From contig JAHLKC010000234.1 in NCBI GenBank assembly GCA_025449115.1, positions 1 to 35,149 on the forward strand: a stretch of 35,149 nt of DNA. Direction: 5' to 3'. Positions 11,885 to 21,875 of the stretch are shown here, piece by piece (within the stretch, counting starts at the first letter, position 1; each line of letters opens with the position of its first letter). The notes beneath the pieces are model-generated. The model searched no databases, had not been told where the DNA came from, and saw only the letters and a program-made list of their open reading frames with translations. The translations under genes and the position numbers were made by a program. Source of the DNA: Chytridium lagenaria. Taxonomy: Eukaryota > Chytridiomycota > Chytridiomycetes > Chytridiales > Chytridiaceae.

Positions 11885-12235
11885 TAAAAGGATGTGTGGG
11901 TGGACGGAGGGCCAGATGGACGCTTTGGCCGGATGAATGGATGAGATGGATGGAGAAGGATGGACAGGGGACTAGGTTATATGGACATATGGATTGTGGT
12001 TGAAGATAACATAGACGAGCTAGACGGATGGACGGCCAGAAGCACCGACGATGAGATGGATTAAGTGATGCGATGGACAGAGGGAGAAGCGGATGGAGAG
12101 AACGAGAAGGATGGATGAAAGGAGGACGGAAGGATGGGGACTGAGGGCCTGAATAGGGAGAGAGACGGGTGGGCGGACGGAAGGGACATGAGGATGGCAA
12201 GTGGATGGACGAAAGGATAATGGGAAAACCATTGT
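11885..12235. repeat. GGATGGA/GGACGGA minisatellite-like tract, copy 1
   Basis: Purine-rich degenerate repeats of GGATGGA, GGACGGA and GATGGAT, without clean unit borders. The inverted copy is at about 24545-24895, where it reads as CCATCC/CCGTCC. Open frames across it are low-complexity artefacts. Confidence 0.75.
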
Positions 12236-12308
12236 AATGTGTCAACAAAATGCTTGTGATGAATAAAAATGTATTTATTATAATTTATGTACAAATCATG
12301 CTTTTAAG

Positions 12309-12350
12309 CCAGCGACGGCCTCAATGCTGGCCGCATGACGGCGTCGCTGG
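12309..12350. other. Imperfect hairpin inside the element, copy 1
   Basis: CCAGCGACG (12309-12317) pairs perfectly with CGTCGCTGG (12342-12350) around a 24-nt loop. The loop itself contains GGCC ... GGCC, able to form a smaller inner stem. The same hairpin is present in the inverted copy at 24426-24467. Its function is unknown; a transcription or RNA-processing signal or a structural end of an older element are options. Confidence 0.6.
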
Positions 12351-12587
12351 AGGCCTTGCAAATAATTTTCTGCAGGAGAATGGAACAATAACAACAACAT
12401 GATTGTTTGATTGTTGTTTTATGTTCGAAAAGCTTCATGTAAATCAGCTTGCATACCCAACTAGCGTGAACATCCCGCACATCCTGATCTCCACCATGCA
12501 ACGTCTTCTCTCAACTTCTGCTCTGCAAACCCATCTTACATACAGGAATCTTGACCGCGGGGCACATCTACGCAACGTATTTGAAAA

Positions 12588-12770
12588 TGACGCTGAAGGA
12601 AGAAACCACCTGCATCGCCACCCCAGGGTTCGCAGGATTTGTCCCGTCCCTCAAGTACCAGTTTGGGCTGACATACAAAAACGCTACTTGTCATATCATG
12701 CAAACGGACTCGTCACTTAAGCAAGGGCATATTCAGCGGGAACATGCTACCAACATCGCAGAGCTTAGGG
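12588..12770 (+). pseudogene. Truncated 5' fragment of the CIMIP2 gene
   Basis: Encodes the first about 60 residues of the CIMIP2 protein found intact at 22691-24188 (starts MTLKEETTCIATPGFAGF), with a few substitutions, for example YKNATCHIM here against YGNATRHIL in the intact gene. Similarity stops abruptly at GAGCTTAGGG (12761-12770), in the middle of coding exon 1; the following sequence at 12771 is unrelated. The fragment lies inside a terminal-repeat-bounded element, as expected for gene capture by a transposon or an end of a segmental duplication. No complete protein can come from this copy alone. Confidence 0.85.
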
Positions 12771-12963
12771 ATCCATTCTTCTTTTCCCTCAGCAGCATCC
12801 TGTCCACTGTACGGCTCTCATATTATTCCAGCATTCTGATAATTTCCCAAAACTCTATCTATTTCTTTTTTTATCCAAAAGCATCCTGTCCAGCGTAGCG
12901 TCGAGAAGGCTGTCCTGGGTATCTGTCCTTCCAGCTTGCTCCAAACACCAAGTTGCAAGTAAA

Positions 12964-13126
12964 ATGGCCATCAGAGGGAATTGAATCCCCATGGACCAGA
13001 GTGGGGGTGATGGGCCTTCTACCCTTTCGAGTCGTATCCAGAAACACAAATGGTCATGAGAGGGACCCGAACCCCCATAGATCAAACACACATGGCCATG
13101 AGAGGGGCTCGAACCCCCATAGACCT
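12964..13126 (-). repeat. Three tRNA T-arm/B-box-like repeats
   Basis: On the minus strand three related units contain GGGGATTCAATTCCCTCT (about 12970-12995), GGGGGTTCGGGTCCCTCT (about 13055-13080) and GGGGGTTCGAGCCCCTCT (about 13097-13122), each followed by CATGACCAT/CATGGCCAT-like sequence. They resemble the T arm and polymerase III B box (GGTTCGANNCC) of tRNAs, but I could not find matching acceptor, D and anticodon arms, so they are not intact tRNA genes. Confidence 0.5.
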
Positions 13127-13139
13127 ACATTCCAATGAT

Positions 13140-13480
13140 GGGGCACGATGGTTGTTGCTGCATGTGGGATGGGTTGATGTGGGTTGATGAGGGATGCGGG
13201 TGATAAGACTTGAAACCCAAGCCCGAATGATTGGCGGAGGCATGAGTGAGCGGATGGGATGGGTGAGGATCGGTTAGGATGACTGATGCGTGAGGATGGT
13301 GAAGTGAGGATGAGTAAGGTTGTCTGAGTATGGGTCAGGATGGGAGAGCGATGATTGATGTTATACGAGGAGAGGATGGGTGAGAAAGGATGAGGATTGG
13401 TGAGGTTGGGTGAGGATGGATGATGGTGGGTGGGTGATGGTGGGTGGTGTGAAAGGAGTCGGGGGATGGATGGCCGTCAA
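13140..13480. repeat. GGATGGGTGA-type degenerate repeat tract
   Basis: Low-complexity purine-rich sequence made of GATGGGTGAGGAT and TGGGTGA variants between the B-box-like repeats and the nested MITE. No gene is visible. Confidence 0.6.
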
Positions 13481-13661
13481 AACGGCCTCTAGAGGTGATG
13501 GATTGAATGACGATAAAGAGAAAATGTTATTAATGGGAAATCGCAAGAAAATACCTCAAATTCGCAAAAATTTCTAAAGCGGAACTACGTTCCGTTGAGT
13601 GAATGAAATTGCCAAAGTCCTGCGGCTTTTCTTTTCACTTCATGTGGATTTGCGAATTTAT

Positions 13662-14053
13662 CAGGGGTGGCAAATCGGGTTTTTTTACAAATCCGGTTTT
13701 TTAAGGTTTTTTAAAAAAACCCGATTTTTAAATCGGGTTTTTTGCGGAAAATTTAATTATCCGCATGCCTGTCGGCCAGATCTTTATTAAAACAAAAATA
13801 CTCGATTTTACAAGTCACATTGAGTTTTGTGGGTCTGAAAATGGGTGGGATGAGGAGGAGCGTTGCGACTTCAACGATTCTTGACATAGATCGTTCACGT
13901 TAGAATATAGAACTTTGACCGCAGTGACAATTTTGACAATTTCACCGTACTGACAATTTTAAAAAAACCCGAATCCGGTTTTATTCGGGTTTAATTGAAT
14001 TAAAGAATAAACCCGATTTTTGAAAAAAAAAAATCGGGTTTTTTCCACCCCTG
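13662..14053 (-). mobile_element. hAT-type MITE, copy B, 392 bp, nested
   Basis: Ends CAGGGGTGG at both termini (13662-13670 and the complement at 14045-14053), flanked by the perfect 8-bp duplication GAATTTAT (13654-13661 and 14054-14061). Same family as copy A at 9745-10135 but in the opposite orientation, with the interior rich in ATCGGGTTTTTT and AAACCCGA units. It sits inside the larger 10200-14166 element, so it inserted after, or travelled with, that element. No coding capacity. Confidence 0.9.
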
Positions 14054-14582
14054 GAATTTATGCAGTGAGTAAAACCCCAAAAAGCAACCTGAGTGGCTTT
14101 TGCAGCGCATTTGTAGCGCATTTGCAGCGCATTTGCAGCGCATTTGCAACCTGATAAAGTTACACAGATAACAGAAACATTAATTGTGTACTCTTGTGCC
14201 CACTACTCTTTACTCCTTCGGTCCTTCCCTTTTTCATCGACGCTTTGGGGAAACTCGTATATAATTCGGAACGACTTTCCTGACTGACACCTCGCCTTTT
14301 AAAACAAGACGATTCCTGCTGTGACAAAAAAAACCCTTTGACCCCTGTCAATCCTCAGGTAAGGCTGGAGAGCTTAGTCCCCCCTTCAACACTTTTCGAT
14401 CCCTCTCACCTTTTGGGCTTCATTTCGTCCCTATCGTTCATTTCCTGTATTTCCGCATCCGTATCCTTGGCGTGACTCGTTGGTGTAGGTAGAAAGTGGA
14501 ACGGCTCGTGCATGGCTGATTACGGTGGTTCAACAGGGGTATGACGTCCTTTACCACTTATCTTCCCGAAGGGAAGTACGCC

Positions 14583-14665
14583 TCAAGTGTAGATCAGTTG
14601 GCAGCTTCATAACAGTATTGACTTTTCCTCCATCTAACAGATTAAGAGTTCGAATCTCAGTCTAT
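14583..14665 (+). other. Possible tRNA-like / polymerase III promoter sequence
   Basis: TAGATCAGTTGG (14590-14601) resembles an A box and GAGTTCGAATCTC (14646-14658) resembles a B box, about 57 bp apart. The T stem pairs poorly and I could not build a full cloverleaf, so this may be a decayed tRNA, a SINE head or chance. Confidence 0.25.
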
Positions 14666-14894
14666 ATTCTGCATTTGGGGCATCCGCGTCAATATAAAAG
14701 GATTTAGGTGCGATACGGCGGAGAAGAAAGGAACTATCCCTGTTCATGGAGCCTGCAGAGATTCAGATCGAGACAGAGTTTAGACTATGCGAGACGCACT
14801 TACGCGAAGCGACAGGTTTCACCTCGTTCGATCCTATTGGTGCCCCGATAATAGAGATAAGCGCGCCGTATACGAGGGTGGTCAGGCGCGACCC

Positions 14895-15880
14895 AGGTCG
14901 AGCTGCGGAGTAATAAGACATATATACTGTTACTGCTTGTGGCACATGCGGTATTCGGAATATCCCATGCGACAACACCCGGGCAGTACGACTTGGGTTC
15001 TGCCGGGGCCAAGACTATCGGAGTGAAACATGTCATCGCTCGAGGTCGGCTTGAGGATGAGTCACAGCTGCCAGGAAATACGATTGTTAGGAGAAGCACG
15101 GAAGATAATGGCTGGAAGATGAATTGCGGCACTTACATCAATCAAAACGTATGTTTTCAGTGTTTCTTCAGCTGTGTAGGTTTGCAGCCCGAATTCGATG
15201 AACAGTGTATACGCGATCGTATAGGTGACTGGGGGGTGCTGAGATGTGATGTCTCTTGCATTTGTGTGCCGCAAATCGACGAGAGGAAGCTGCCTGCGTT
15301 TGTTGACATACCTTGGCGCAAGACGTGGCACGCGGTGGCTTATGGCGGGGGTAGGAGGCTACGTCCAACACCAAGAAAATAAGCGACGTTTTTGGCGATG
15401 CTTTGGCGGCTTCCAGTGACATTTACTATGCGATCAAGAAGTTAAGAATCGCAATGGCGTCACCACGAGTTGAAGCGACGGAGTGACGACGGCGTCCATG
15501 CCATACATATGTGGGCAAGTGATGTGGATAGGTACCAGGGCCTCACCGACCAGGACATTAAGACCTTTGCACTGGTCATCGCCCGCAAGGCAATAAATCA
15601 AGCTCACTGGTGTGGATGGATCTGGGACATAGGGGGCAGAGGATATCACTGGCTCATGGCTTTATCGACTGACCATAAAGGCGAGGCGCTCTACTGTGAC
15701 GGCAACCATCAGTGGCTTGTAGAACCTACTGTTGCGCAGTACGAATGGCAAGGAGATGACTACGTATTCACCGGCACCACGACCGGATACGGCGGTGTCT
15801 ATGAACTAGGGCAAACCACCAGAAACAACGACCTACCTGTGACAACCAGAAATAACGACCTATCTGTGCACACCGTGTAG
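14895..15880 (+). CDS. Cysteine-rich secreted protein, unknown family
   Basis: The frame that includes 14939-15382 starts with a hydrophobic stretch (YILLLLVAHAVFGISHA) typical of a signal peptide, but no upstream ATG is obvious in that frame, so the true start or first exon is unknown. The body has eight closely spaced cysteines (NCGTYINQNVCFQCFFSC ... QC ... RCDVSCIC), suggesting disulphide bonding outside the cell. The second part (15470-15880) is open in another frame and encodes a Trp/Gly/His-rich region (AHWCGWIWDIGGRGYHWLMA), ending with a duplicated TTRNNDL. The two parts may be one gene separated by an intron or frame errors around 15370-15470, or two genes. I do not recognise the family. 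The 3' region after 15880 is T-rich. Confidence 0.4.
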
Positions 15881-16456
15881 AGTATATTGGCTGTGAAGCC
15901 GAAGGCTGAGCGCCAGGGTAGTTAGAGTGTCGGAATTTGTTCGTTTGGACTTCGTTTGTTTTTTCACTCTGCAGTGACAGTTTTGTTTTCTTGGTTATTC
16001 ACTTTAATTTGTTATTTTTTTTTTTCATTTTTTGAAGGTTTTCTGTTGTCATGCACGGGGAGGGTTTCGTTTATCCTTTTGTCTCTTGTTAAAGTTCTTC
16101 CTCATCTGTTGTTTTCTTGTAAACAAAAGAGAGCATTACTGATTGCACCAAACAAAATCGCAGAAAGTACTTATGGCTATGTTTTACCGTGCACAATAAA
16201 GTTTGACATCGAGTTTGTTTTCTTTTTTACAAGCGTAGTTTCAATAGTGCAACAGTTTTTCTTGAATTTGCAGAGCCTGCATCTTCCTACTGGCGATAAT
16301 GCTTCTTTCCACTATTAATTAATAATTACTCAATAAAAAAAATAATCCAACTATAACACTAAATGGAGCTATCTTTCTTGACATAAAACTTCATCCTTCA
16401 TTTCACATTTTACATGTAAAAAAACAAACAAAAAAAACCATCAACATATAATTAAA
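15881..16456. other. Intergenic, convergent 3' ends
   Basis: T-rich then A-rich sequence between a + strand gene ending near 15880 and a - strand gene ending at 16457. It contains AATAAA-like signals near 16196 and 16333. The open frame at 15956-16318 is Phe/Leu-rich low-complexity sequence and is probably untranslated region. Confidence 0.5.
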
Positions 16457-18113
16457 TCATGACAACGACCTCAAAAGCCGAATGAACGTTCCAACCTGAT
16501 CCAACATCGCATGTTTCCGTAAAGCAGTCTCCCCATAAGTCCCCCTAGAAAAAGCATCCGCAACCGGATTCAACTCCCCCGTAATCCATCTCGTCTCATA
16601 AGTAAACCCAATACCCCGCCACCCATTCCATCTCCATCACCAAACCCTAACCCAGGGATCCCCCTCCCACCTTCCATTCAAAACATCTCGAGCAAACATA
16701 TTGTCAGTGTAAAAAATATCCTTCTTCCCCTCCATTCGCAACATGCAAAGGAAGAGGCCGCGATAAAGATTGAGAAGAGTTCACAATGCTTCATGCTACG
16801 ATCCTCAAAATTCATCTGCGTGATTCTGCTCACCACGTCCCAAGGCTCGCTGATCCAGTGGTTGAGATGGAAACACCCAAGGCCCCACTTACTTGCGTCT
16901 GCGAACACGTATAAGAGACCAGGGGAGCTAAAACATACATGTAATTAGGTATGGCTTTGCGAGTGGGACAAGTAAAAATGAAAGTAAAAAAAAAAATGAG
17001 TCCTTTAAAAGCAATAGCAACACACACAAATACACTTACTCAGTCATCAAATCGTAAAGTAACATAACCTTCCGAATTCTCAACTTATCGTCAATGTTCA
17101 TCATCGGCAACCAGCTATTTACGCTTGCCTCTACATTCACGCCAAAAAAAAAAAAAAAAAAAAAAAAGGGGTAAGTTCCCAAAAAGAAAAAAAATACAAC
17201 CTACAGCATAAAAAAAAAACAAAACAAGAATAATCAATGTGAAACAAATATCTTACTCAACTCGTCTGCACCCACAGTTTTAATAAACTCTGCCGCAGCG
17301 CGCAAATCCATCGCCTCTACATCCCTCATACCAAGTGCGTTCACCGTATACCCCGCTTCCGCTTACCACGAACCCCTCTCTTTGGTCGATTCCTCTCAAC
17401 AATATGCAGTAACTCATGAGCAAGACCACCAACTCCAAAATCAATGCTCCAACGCGAGGACGCATAGTTTGCAAAGGTGTCATCGACATGGACTGGATGG
17501 GATTGCTGCAACGGTATTCCTTTAGCCAATTGGTCGCTCGGGTTAAGGTATTATGGGTCGTCTTCACTTTGGGTTTTTCCGTGTCATTGTTTGCGATAAC
17601 CTTGTTGTTTGGAACGTCGGCAGAGTCGTCTTCATCAGAAAATGGCGGAGAGTTCGGCAATTGGACGTGCGGCACGGAAGAAACCACAATATCCTCGTCA
17701 TCAGGGTAAACGAAGACACCTGCATCGAATATTAAGAGAGATACGTACTCGATCTTCAATAACGAATAAAAAAGATCAGGAAAATGAAAAGAAAAAAACA
17801 AGAAAAAAAGGCTTGACTAAACTCACTTGATGACCGTAGCTGTAAAATCTGCTGCTCTACCACTACTCATCCACCCCAACCCCTCAACTACAACAACATA
17901 ACTTTGCTTCAACAACTCCAGCACCGTCGACCACTCACTTCCATGACGATTGTGGAAGAATAGAGAGCGAGACGTGCGATCAGGATCGGGAAGAGAGGAT
18001 CTGCGAGCTTTTAAAGTCGTCGACAAATCTCGTTCGTTCAGAGTCAAGCAACGAATGGAGTGATAAAATTTTGTCGCAGTTCTGTTGAAAGAAGAAAAAA
18101 GGACTTTTAACAA
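16457..18113 (-). CDS. Spliced gene with retroelement-type RNase H domain
   Basis: Exons I can read on the minus strand: about 18080-17827, 17719-17367, 17316-17257, 17129-17040 and 16927-16457, with GTAAG/GTGAG donors, AG acceptors and phases that fit. The last exon has the RNase H layout of tyrosine-recombinase/DIRS-like and related retroelements: first Asp in YVFADASKWGLGCF, Glu in KHCELFSIFIA, Asp in FYTDNMFARDVL, and a last Asp in WITGELNPVADAFSRG. Upstream exons encode an acidic linker (VFVYPDDEDIVVSSVPHVQL) and HVDDTFANYASSRWSIDFG followed by AHELLHIVE. One-base frame breaks occur near 18010, 17560, 16725 and 16624. No reverse transcriptase or integrase is next to it. It is either a decaying retroelement that acquired introns or a host gene built from one. 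It shares a short divergent promoter with CLF1. Confidence 0.5.
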
Positions 18114-18242
18114 ACGGACAGAACCCTGCAGTCATGAGCGAACGACAGCCGCGACCTTCAAAGGCAAGTACCGAGTGACCCCCTATCCAGTATACGTCGA
18201 TGCAGCATCGCCACCATCTCATTCATTCCGTATCCATTCGCA

Positions 18243-20839
18243 ATGACCACTGCATCCACTTTAAGAACCAATCTGACGAATGACGGCGTACAGGTCAAGA
18301 ACAAGAACCCCGCTCCCCTTCAAATCACTGCCGAGCAAATTCTCCGAGAAGCTTCTGAACGTCAAGAAGCGCCCATCTCCGTCCCCAAACAAAAAATCAC
18401 TGATATTGAAGAACTCAACGACTATCGACAACAAAAGCGAAAGCAGTTTGAAGATGCCATTCGAAAGAATAAGAACCATACTGGGACTTGGCTCAAATAT
18501 GCGGCTTGGGAGGAATCTCAGAGTGAAATGGAAAGGTAAGTTGGAGGACTCCTCCCCTTTTCTGAATAAAACTGATGTTTGGTGCATGGTGTTTTTTTAC
18601 TAGAGCAAGGTCTGTGTTTGAAAGGTCGCTAGAGGTGGACCATCGAAACCAAACGCTTTGGCTTAAATACGCAGAGATGGAAATGAAGCATAAGAATGTG
18701 AATATGGCGAGGAATATCTTTGATCGTGCTGTGGCCATCCTGCCTCGTGTGGATGCGTTTTGGTACAAGTATACGTATATGGAGGAGATGTTGGATAATA
18801 TCGCCGGTGCGCGACAGGTCTTTGAGAGGTGGATGCAGTGGGAGCCGTTAGAGGAAGCGTGGGTGGCTTATATTAAGCTGGAAAAGAGGTTGGTGGAGGC
18901 GTGATGGGAGCTTTTACTGATAATTGGGTGAAAGATATAAGGAGTATGAACGAGCGAGGGCGATTTTTCAACGGTTTATTAGTGCACATCCGCAACCAAA
19001 GAATTGGCTGAAATGGGCAAAGTTTGAGGAGGCTATTGGTGTACCCGGTGAGTTTTTGCGCACCTTTGACGTTTGTTTGAATGATATGTGATTCTTTTTG
19101 GGTATGGGCACATTGAAACTTTCTAAGATTTCTTGTTTTGAAAATAATAGAACATAGTCGTGAGATTTATGAAAAGTGTATTGAAACACTAGGCGAGGAA
19201 TTCGTGGATCAGAATTTTATATCTCTTTTGCGAAATTTGAGACTCGGTTAAAGGAAATTGAGAGGGCAAGAGCTATTTACAAGTACGCTGTTGATAAGCT
19301 ACCCAAAGGTCAAGCGGAGAATCTCCATAATGTCTATTCGCAATTTGAAAAGCAGTTTGGTGGGCAAGATCTTATAGAGGATGTGATTGTTCAAAAGCGA
19401 CGGATAAAGTATGAGGAGGTGGGTATTTATATAAGTGATTTGTTTTCAAGTTGCGTTATGTTAATGTGTACGGCTTTATTGTTAGGAAATCTCGTCAAAT
19501 CCAAAAGATTATGATACTTGGTTTGATATACCCGTCTGGAGGAGGCTGCCGGTGATTTCGACCGGGTCCGTGATGTTTACGAGCGCGCTATTGCGCAAAT
19601 ACCCCCCATCGCGGAGAAACGGTTTTGGCGGAGATACATTTATTTGTGGCTATTCTATGCTGTTTGGGAAGAAAGAGTTGCAAAGGTGAGCATTGGTGGC
19701 AGTTTTTGTAGTGTTGGCTTTACGGTGATGGCGTTCTGATGTGGACTTTTTGAAAGGATAACGACCGGGCACGATCTATATATAAGAAATGCCTGGAGAT
19801 TATTCCTCATAAGACGTTTACGTTTTCCAAGCTCTGGATTTTATACGCAAAGTTCCAGATCCGGCGATACGAGCTTGACGCTGCCCGAAAGACACTCGGC
19901 ATGGCGATTGGTCTTTGCCCGAAAGAACGGTTATTCAAAGGCTACATTGAGCTCGAGATCCAGCTGCGAGAGTTTGATCGTGTACGAAAGCTTTACGAGA
20001 AATATTTGGAGTGGAATCCTGCGAATTGTCCTGCTTGGATTCGGTTTGCAGAGTTGGAGAGAAGTTTGGGGGATGTGGAGAGGGCGAGAGCTATCTTTGA
20101 GATTGCGGTTGGACAACCGATGTTGGATATGCCGGAAGTGCTTTGGAAGGGTTATATTGATTTTGAGACGTCGGAGATGGAGTGGGAGAAGGCAAGAGAT
20201 TTGTACGAGAGGTTGTTGGAGCGGACTGAGCATGTTAAGGTAATATATATATTTCTTGTGGGGATGGAGAGTTTACTTAACATTATCTTTTGAAGGTGTG
20301 GGTCGCTTTTGCCAACTTTGAGCTTGTCGCTGCAGACAATGGGGATGACACACCAACTCGTCTCCCTAAAGTCCGGACCGTCTACCAACGCGCACATGAC
20401 ACGCTTCGACGCAAATCCGGAAAAGAGGAACGCGTTGTTCTCCTCGAATCATGGAACGAGCTTGAAAAGACGTTGGGCGACGACGAGCACCGTAAGAAGG
20501 TTGCGAGCATGATGCCCAAGATGGTGAAGAAGCGGAGGAGAATTGAGGAGGATGATGGAACGGGTGGAGCGGGTGGATGGGAGGAGTACTTTGATTATAT
20601 TTTCCCTGATGATGAGACGGATAGACCTAATTTGAAGTTGTTGCAACTTGCGCATGCTTGGAAGGAGAGGGAAGGGAGGGCTTGCGGCTTTGGCGGATGA
20701 TATTGAGAGTGATGAAGAGAGTGAGGAGAGTGAAGAGGAGGAGGGGGGGAGGGAGAAGAGTCGGTGGGAGCAGGAGGAGGAGGAGGGTGAGGAGAGGGCG
20801 AAAAATGGGAATGGGTGGCGAAGAGAAAGAGAAGTTTAG
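18243..20839 (+). CDS. CLF1: Pre-mRNA splicing factor CLF1/SYF3 (crooked neck-like)
   Basis: HAT (half-a-TPR) repeat protein of the spliceosomal NineTeen/Prp19 complex, acting in the nucleus. Seven exons: 18243-18535, 18604-18888, 18935-19047, 19151-19418, 19486-19685, 19757-20239 and 20296-20839. Repeats show the family pattern W-xx-YA-xx-E ... RAR-xx-YERA, for example [90 protein letters not shown] and [16 protein letters not shown]. The N-terminus ([11 protein letters not shown], then [20 protein letters not shown]) is typical of the family. The protein ends in an acidic Glu/Ser tail. Single-base frame breaks near 19215, 19528 and 20680, two of them missing a T beside T/A runs, interrupt an otherwise complete gene. 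In a core splicing factor these are probably sequence errors. Introns are 46-103 bp. Confidence 0.93.
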
Positions 20840-21112
20840 GAGAGGATGAGGAGGAGGATTGAGGGAGGGTTGGGGAGGTGTAATTTTATACGAGATTTTC
20901 TGTCTGCTTTGGGGTTTCTTTTTTTGACGCGCTTTATATATTACATACTGTCTATATAACGCAATTATGTGGTTATTTTGTATTGCTTTATTGAGATATT
21001 TCTTGTTGAGAGTCAAAAGTGAGGCAGACTCTTCTCTTTCTACTTGTAAATGACACTTTGGAGGTCATTTGAGAAATTTTTACAAGGCATACATGAGACG
21101 TTTTCAATACTT
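20840..21112. other. Intergenic between convergent CLF1 and GST genes
   Basis: Short AT-rich spacer downstream of both genes. No additional gene seen. Confidence 0.5.
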
Positions 21113-21875
21113 CTAGAGGAAGCGACGAGTGGTCCTCTGGGAACCGAGGATGTAGCCACCAACGACAGGGTCGGCGCGGACAGAATCGTAGAGCTTGCAA
21201 ATGCCAGGGAACTTTGCCTTGAGTGCGTCAAAGGCCTCCTTGTCGATATCCTCACCGCGCTCCATTGTAAAGTATGCAGTGATCTCGACAAAAGTGATCT
21301 TTCAGAAAAGAAAACACGACAATATTAGCTTCAAGTAAATCATGTTTGGTTATGATAAACTGCAGGGACTCACCGAAGATCCATGATAGAAACCGTTGTT
21401 TCCGTTCTTTTGAAGGATATCATCATGGTACTTAAAGATACCCGCAATCTTGGTGTTGAACTCTGCATCCTTCACTTTAGCAGCATTCTCGGTTGATGCC
21501 GCCATCCGAACCCTCCCAAAGGCATTCACCACATCAAACACACGACTCAGCAATGGACTCTAGGTAAGCCGTTTCCTGAAGCGTCGTACCCGCAAGTCCG
21601 TATTTCCTCGCAATGTAACGTTCGATAGCATGGGATTGAGCGATACGGAAAACTTCCTTTCCATCGAGATATTCAATCAGAAGAGGCATCTGGGGAAAGT
21701 TAAAAAGGATGGAAAGCATAACAGGGCTTACTTGACCAAATGGCATGTCGGGCTTGGCAGAGGGCCATTCGGGGTTTTCTTCTGTCCATTCGACACCGCT
21801 TTTGAGAAGGATTCCGCGCGAGATCTCGGCGAGACCGCGGATGGGGAAGTAGAAGAATTTGTAGGTGGTGGTCAT
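21113..21875 (-). CDS. Glutathione S-transferase, sigma-like
   Basis: Start at 21875 (MTTTYKFFYFPIRGLAEISR). Exons 21875-21732, 21689-21374 and 21298-21113; the first intron is only 42 bp. The N-terminal thioredoxin-like half has the Tyr-containing YFPIRGLAE motif of the sigma/alpha/mu GST group and the glutathione-binding segment MPFGQ-MPLLIEY followed by IAQSHAIERYIARKYGL. The helical C-terminal half ends with FPGICKLYDSVRADPVVGGY, typical of these enzymes. Length is about 215 residues, as expected. It should conjugate glutathione to electrophiles or isomerise prostanoid-like substrates in the cytosol; the exact substrate cannot be told. A one-base frame break sits near 21540, between ESIAE and RVFDVVNAFG, in an otherwise normal gene. 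Confidence 0.9.

Larger units (their letters stand above)
10200..14166 (+). mobile_element. Gene-capturing DNA element, copy 1, with 19-bp TIRs
   Basis: Bounded by perfect 19-bp inverted repeats TGTGTAACTTTATCAGGTT at 10200-10218 (+) and 14148-14166 (-). Inside both ends are clusters of GCGCTGCAAA-like units (left about 10233-10530, right about 14100-14147), which look like subterminal transposase-binding arrays. Cargo in order: secreted-protein ORF (10636-11519), an 86-bp tandem repeat, a GGATGGA-type minisatellite (11890-12230), a hairpin (12309-12350), a truncated 5' piece of the CIMIP2 gene (12588-12770), B-box-like repeats, GGATGGGTGA-rich sequence and a nested MITE. No transposase is visible. 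I could not find a target-site duplication next to the 19-bp repeats, and weak similarity continues outside the left one, so the real ends may lie further out. Confidence 0.65.

Noticed and set aside
11841..12294. Pro/Ser-rich minus-strand frames around 12.0 kb (and their mirror at 24.5-24.9 kb)
   Set aside because: Open in all three frames because of GGATGGA minisatellite composition.
12964..13126. Intact tRNA gene on the minus strand
   Set aside because: T-arm-like units are present, but acceptor, D and anticodon arms with the right spacing could not be found.
15956..16318. 120-residue + strand open frame, Phe/Leu-rich
   Set aside because: T-rich low-complexity sequence downstream of a gene and containing AATAAA-like signals; hydrophobicity follows from base composition.
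17341..17529. HExxH (AHELLH) as evidence for a metalloprotease gene
   Set aside because: A short motif only, with no other protease signature, and the exon splices into an RNase H-containing protein; kept as a remark only.
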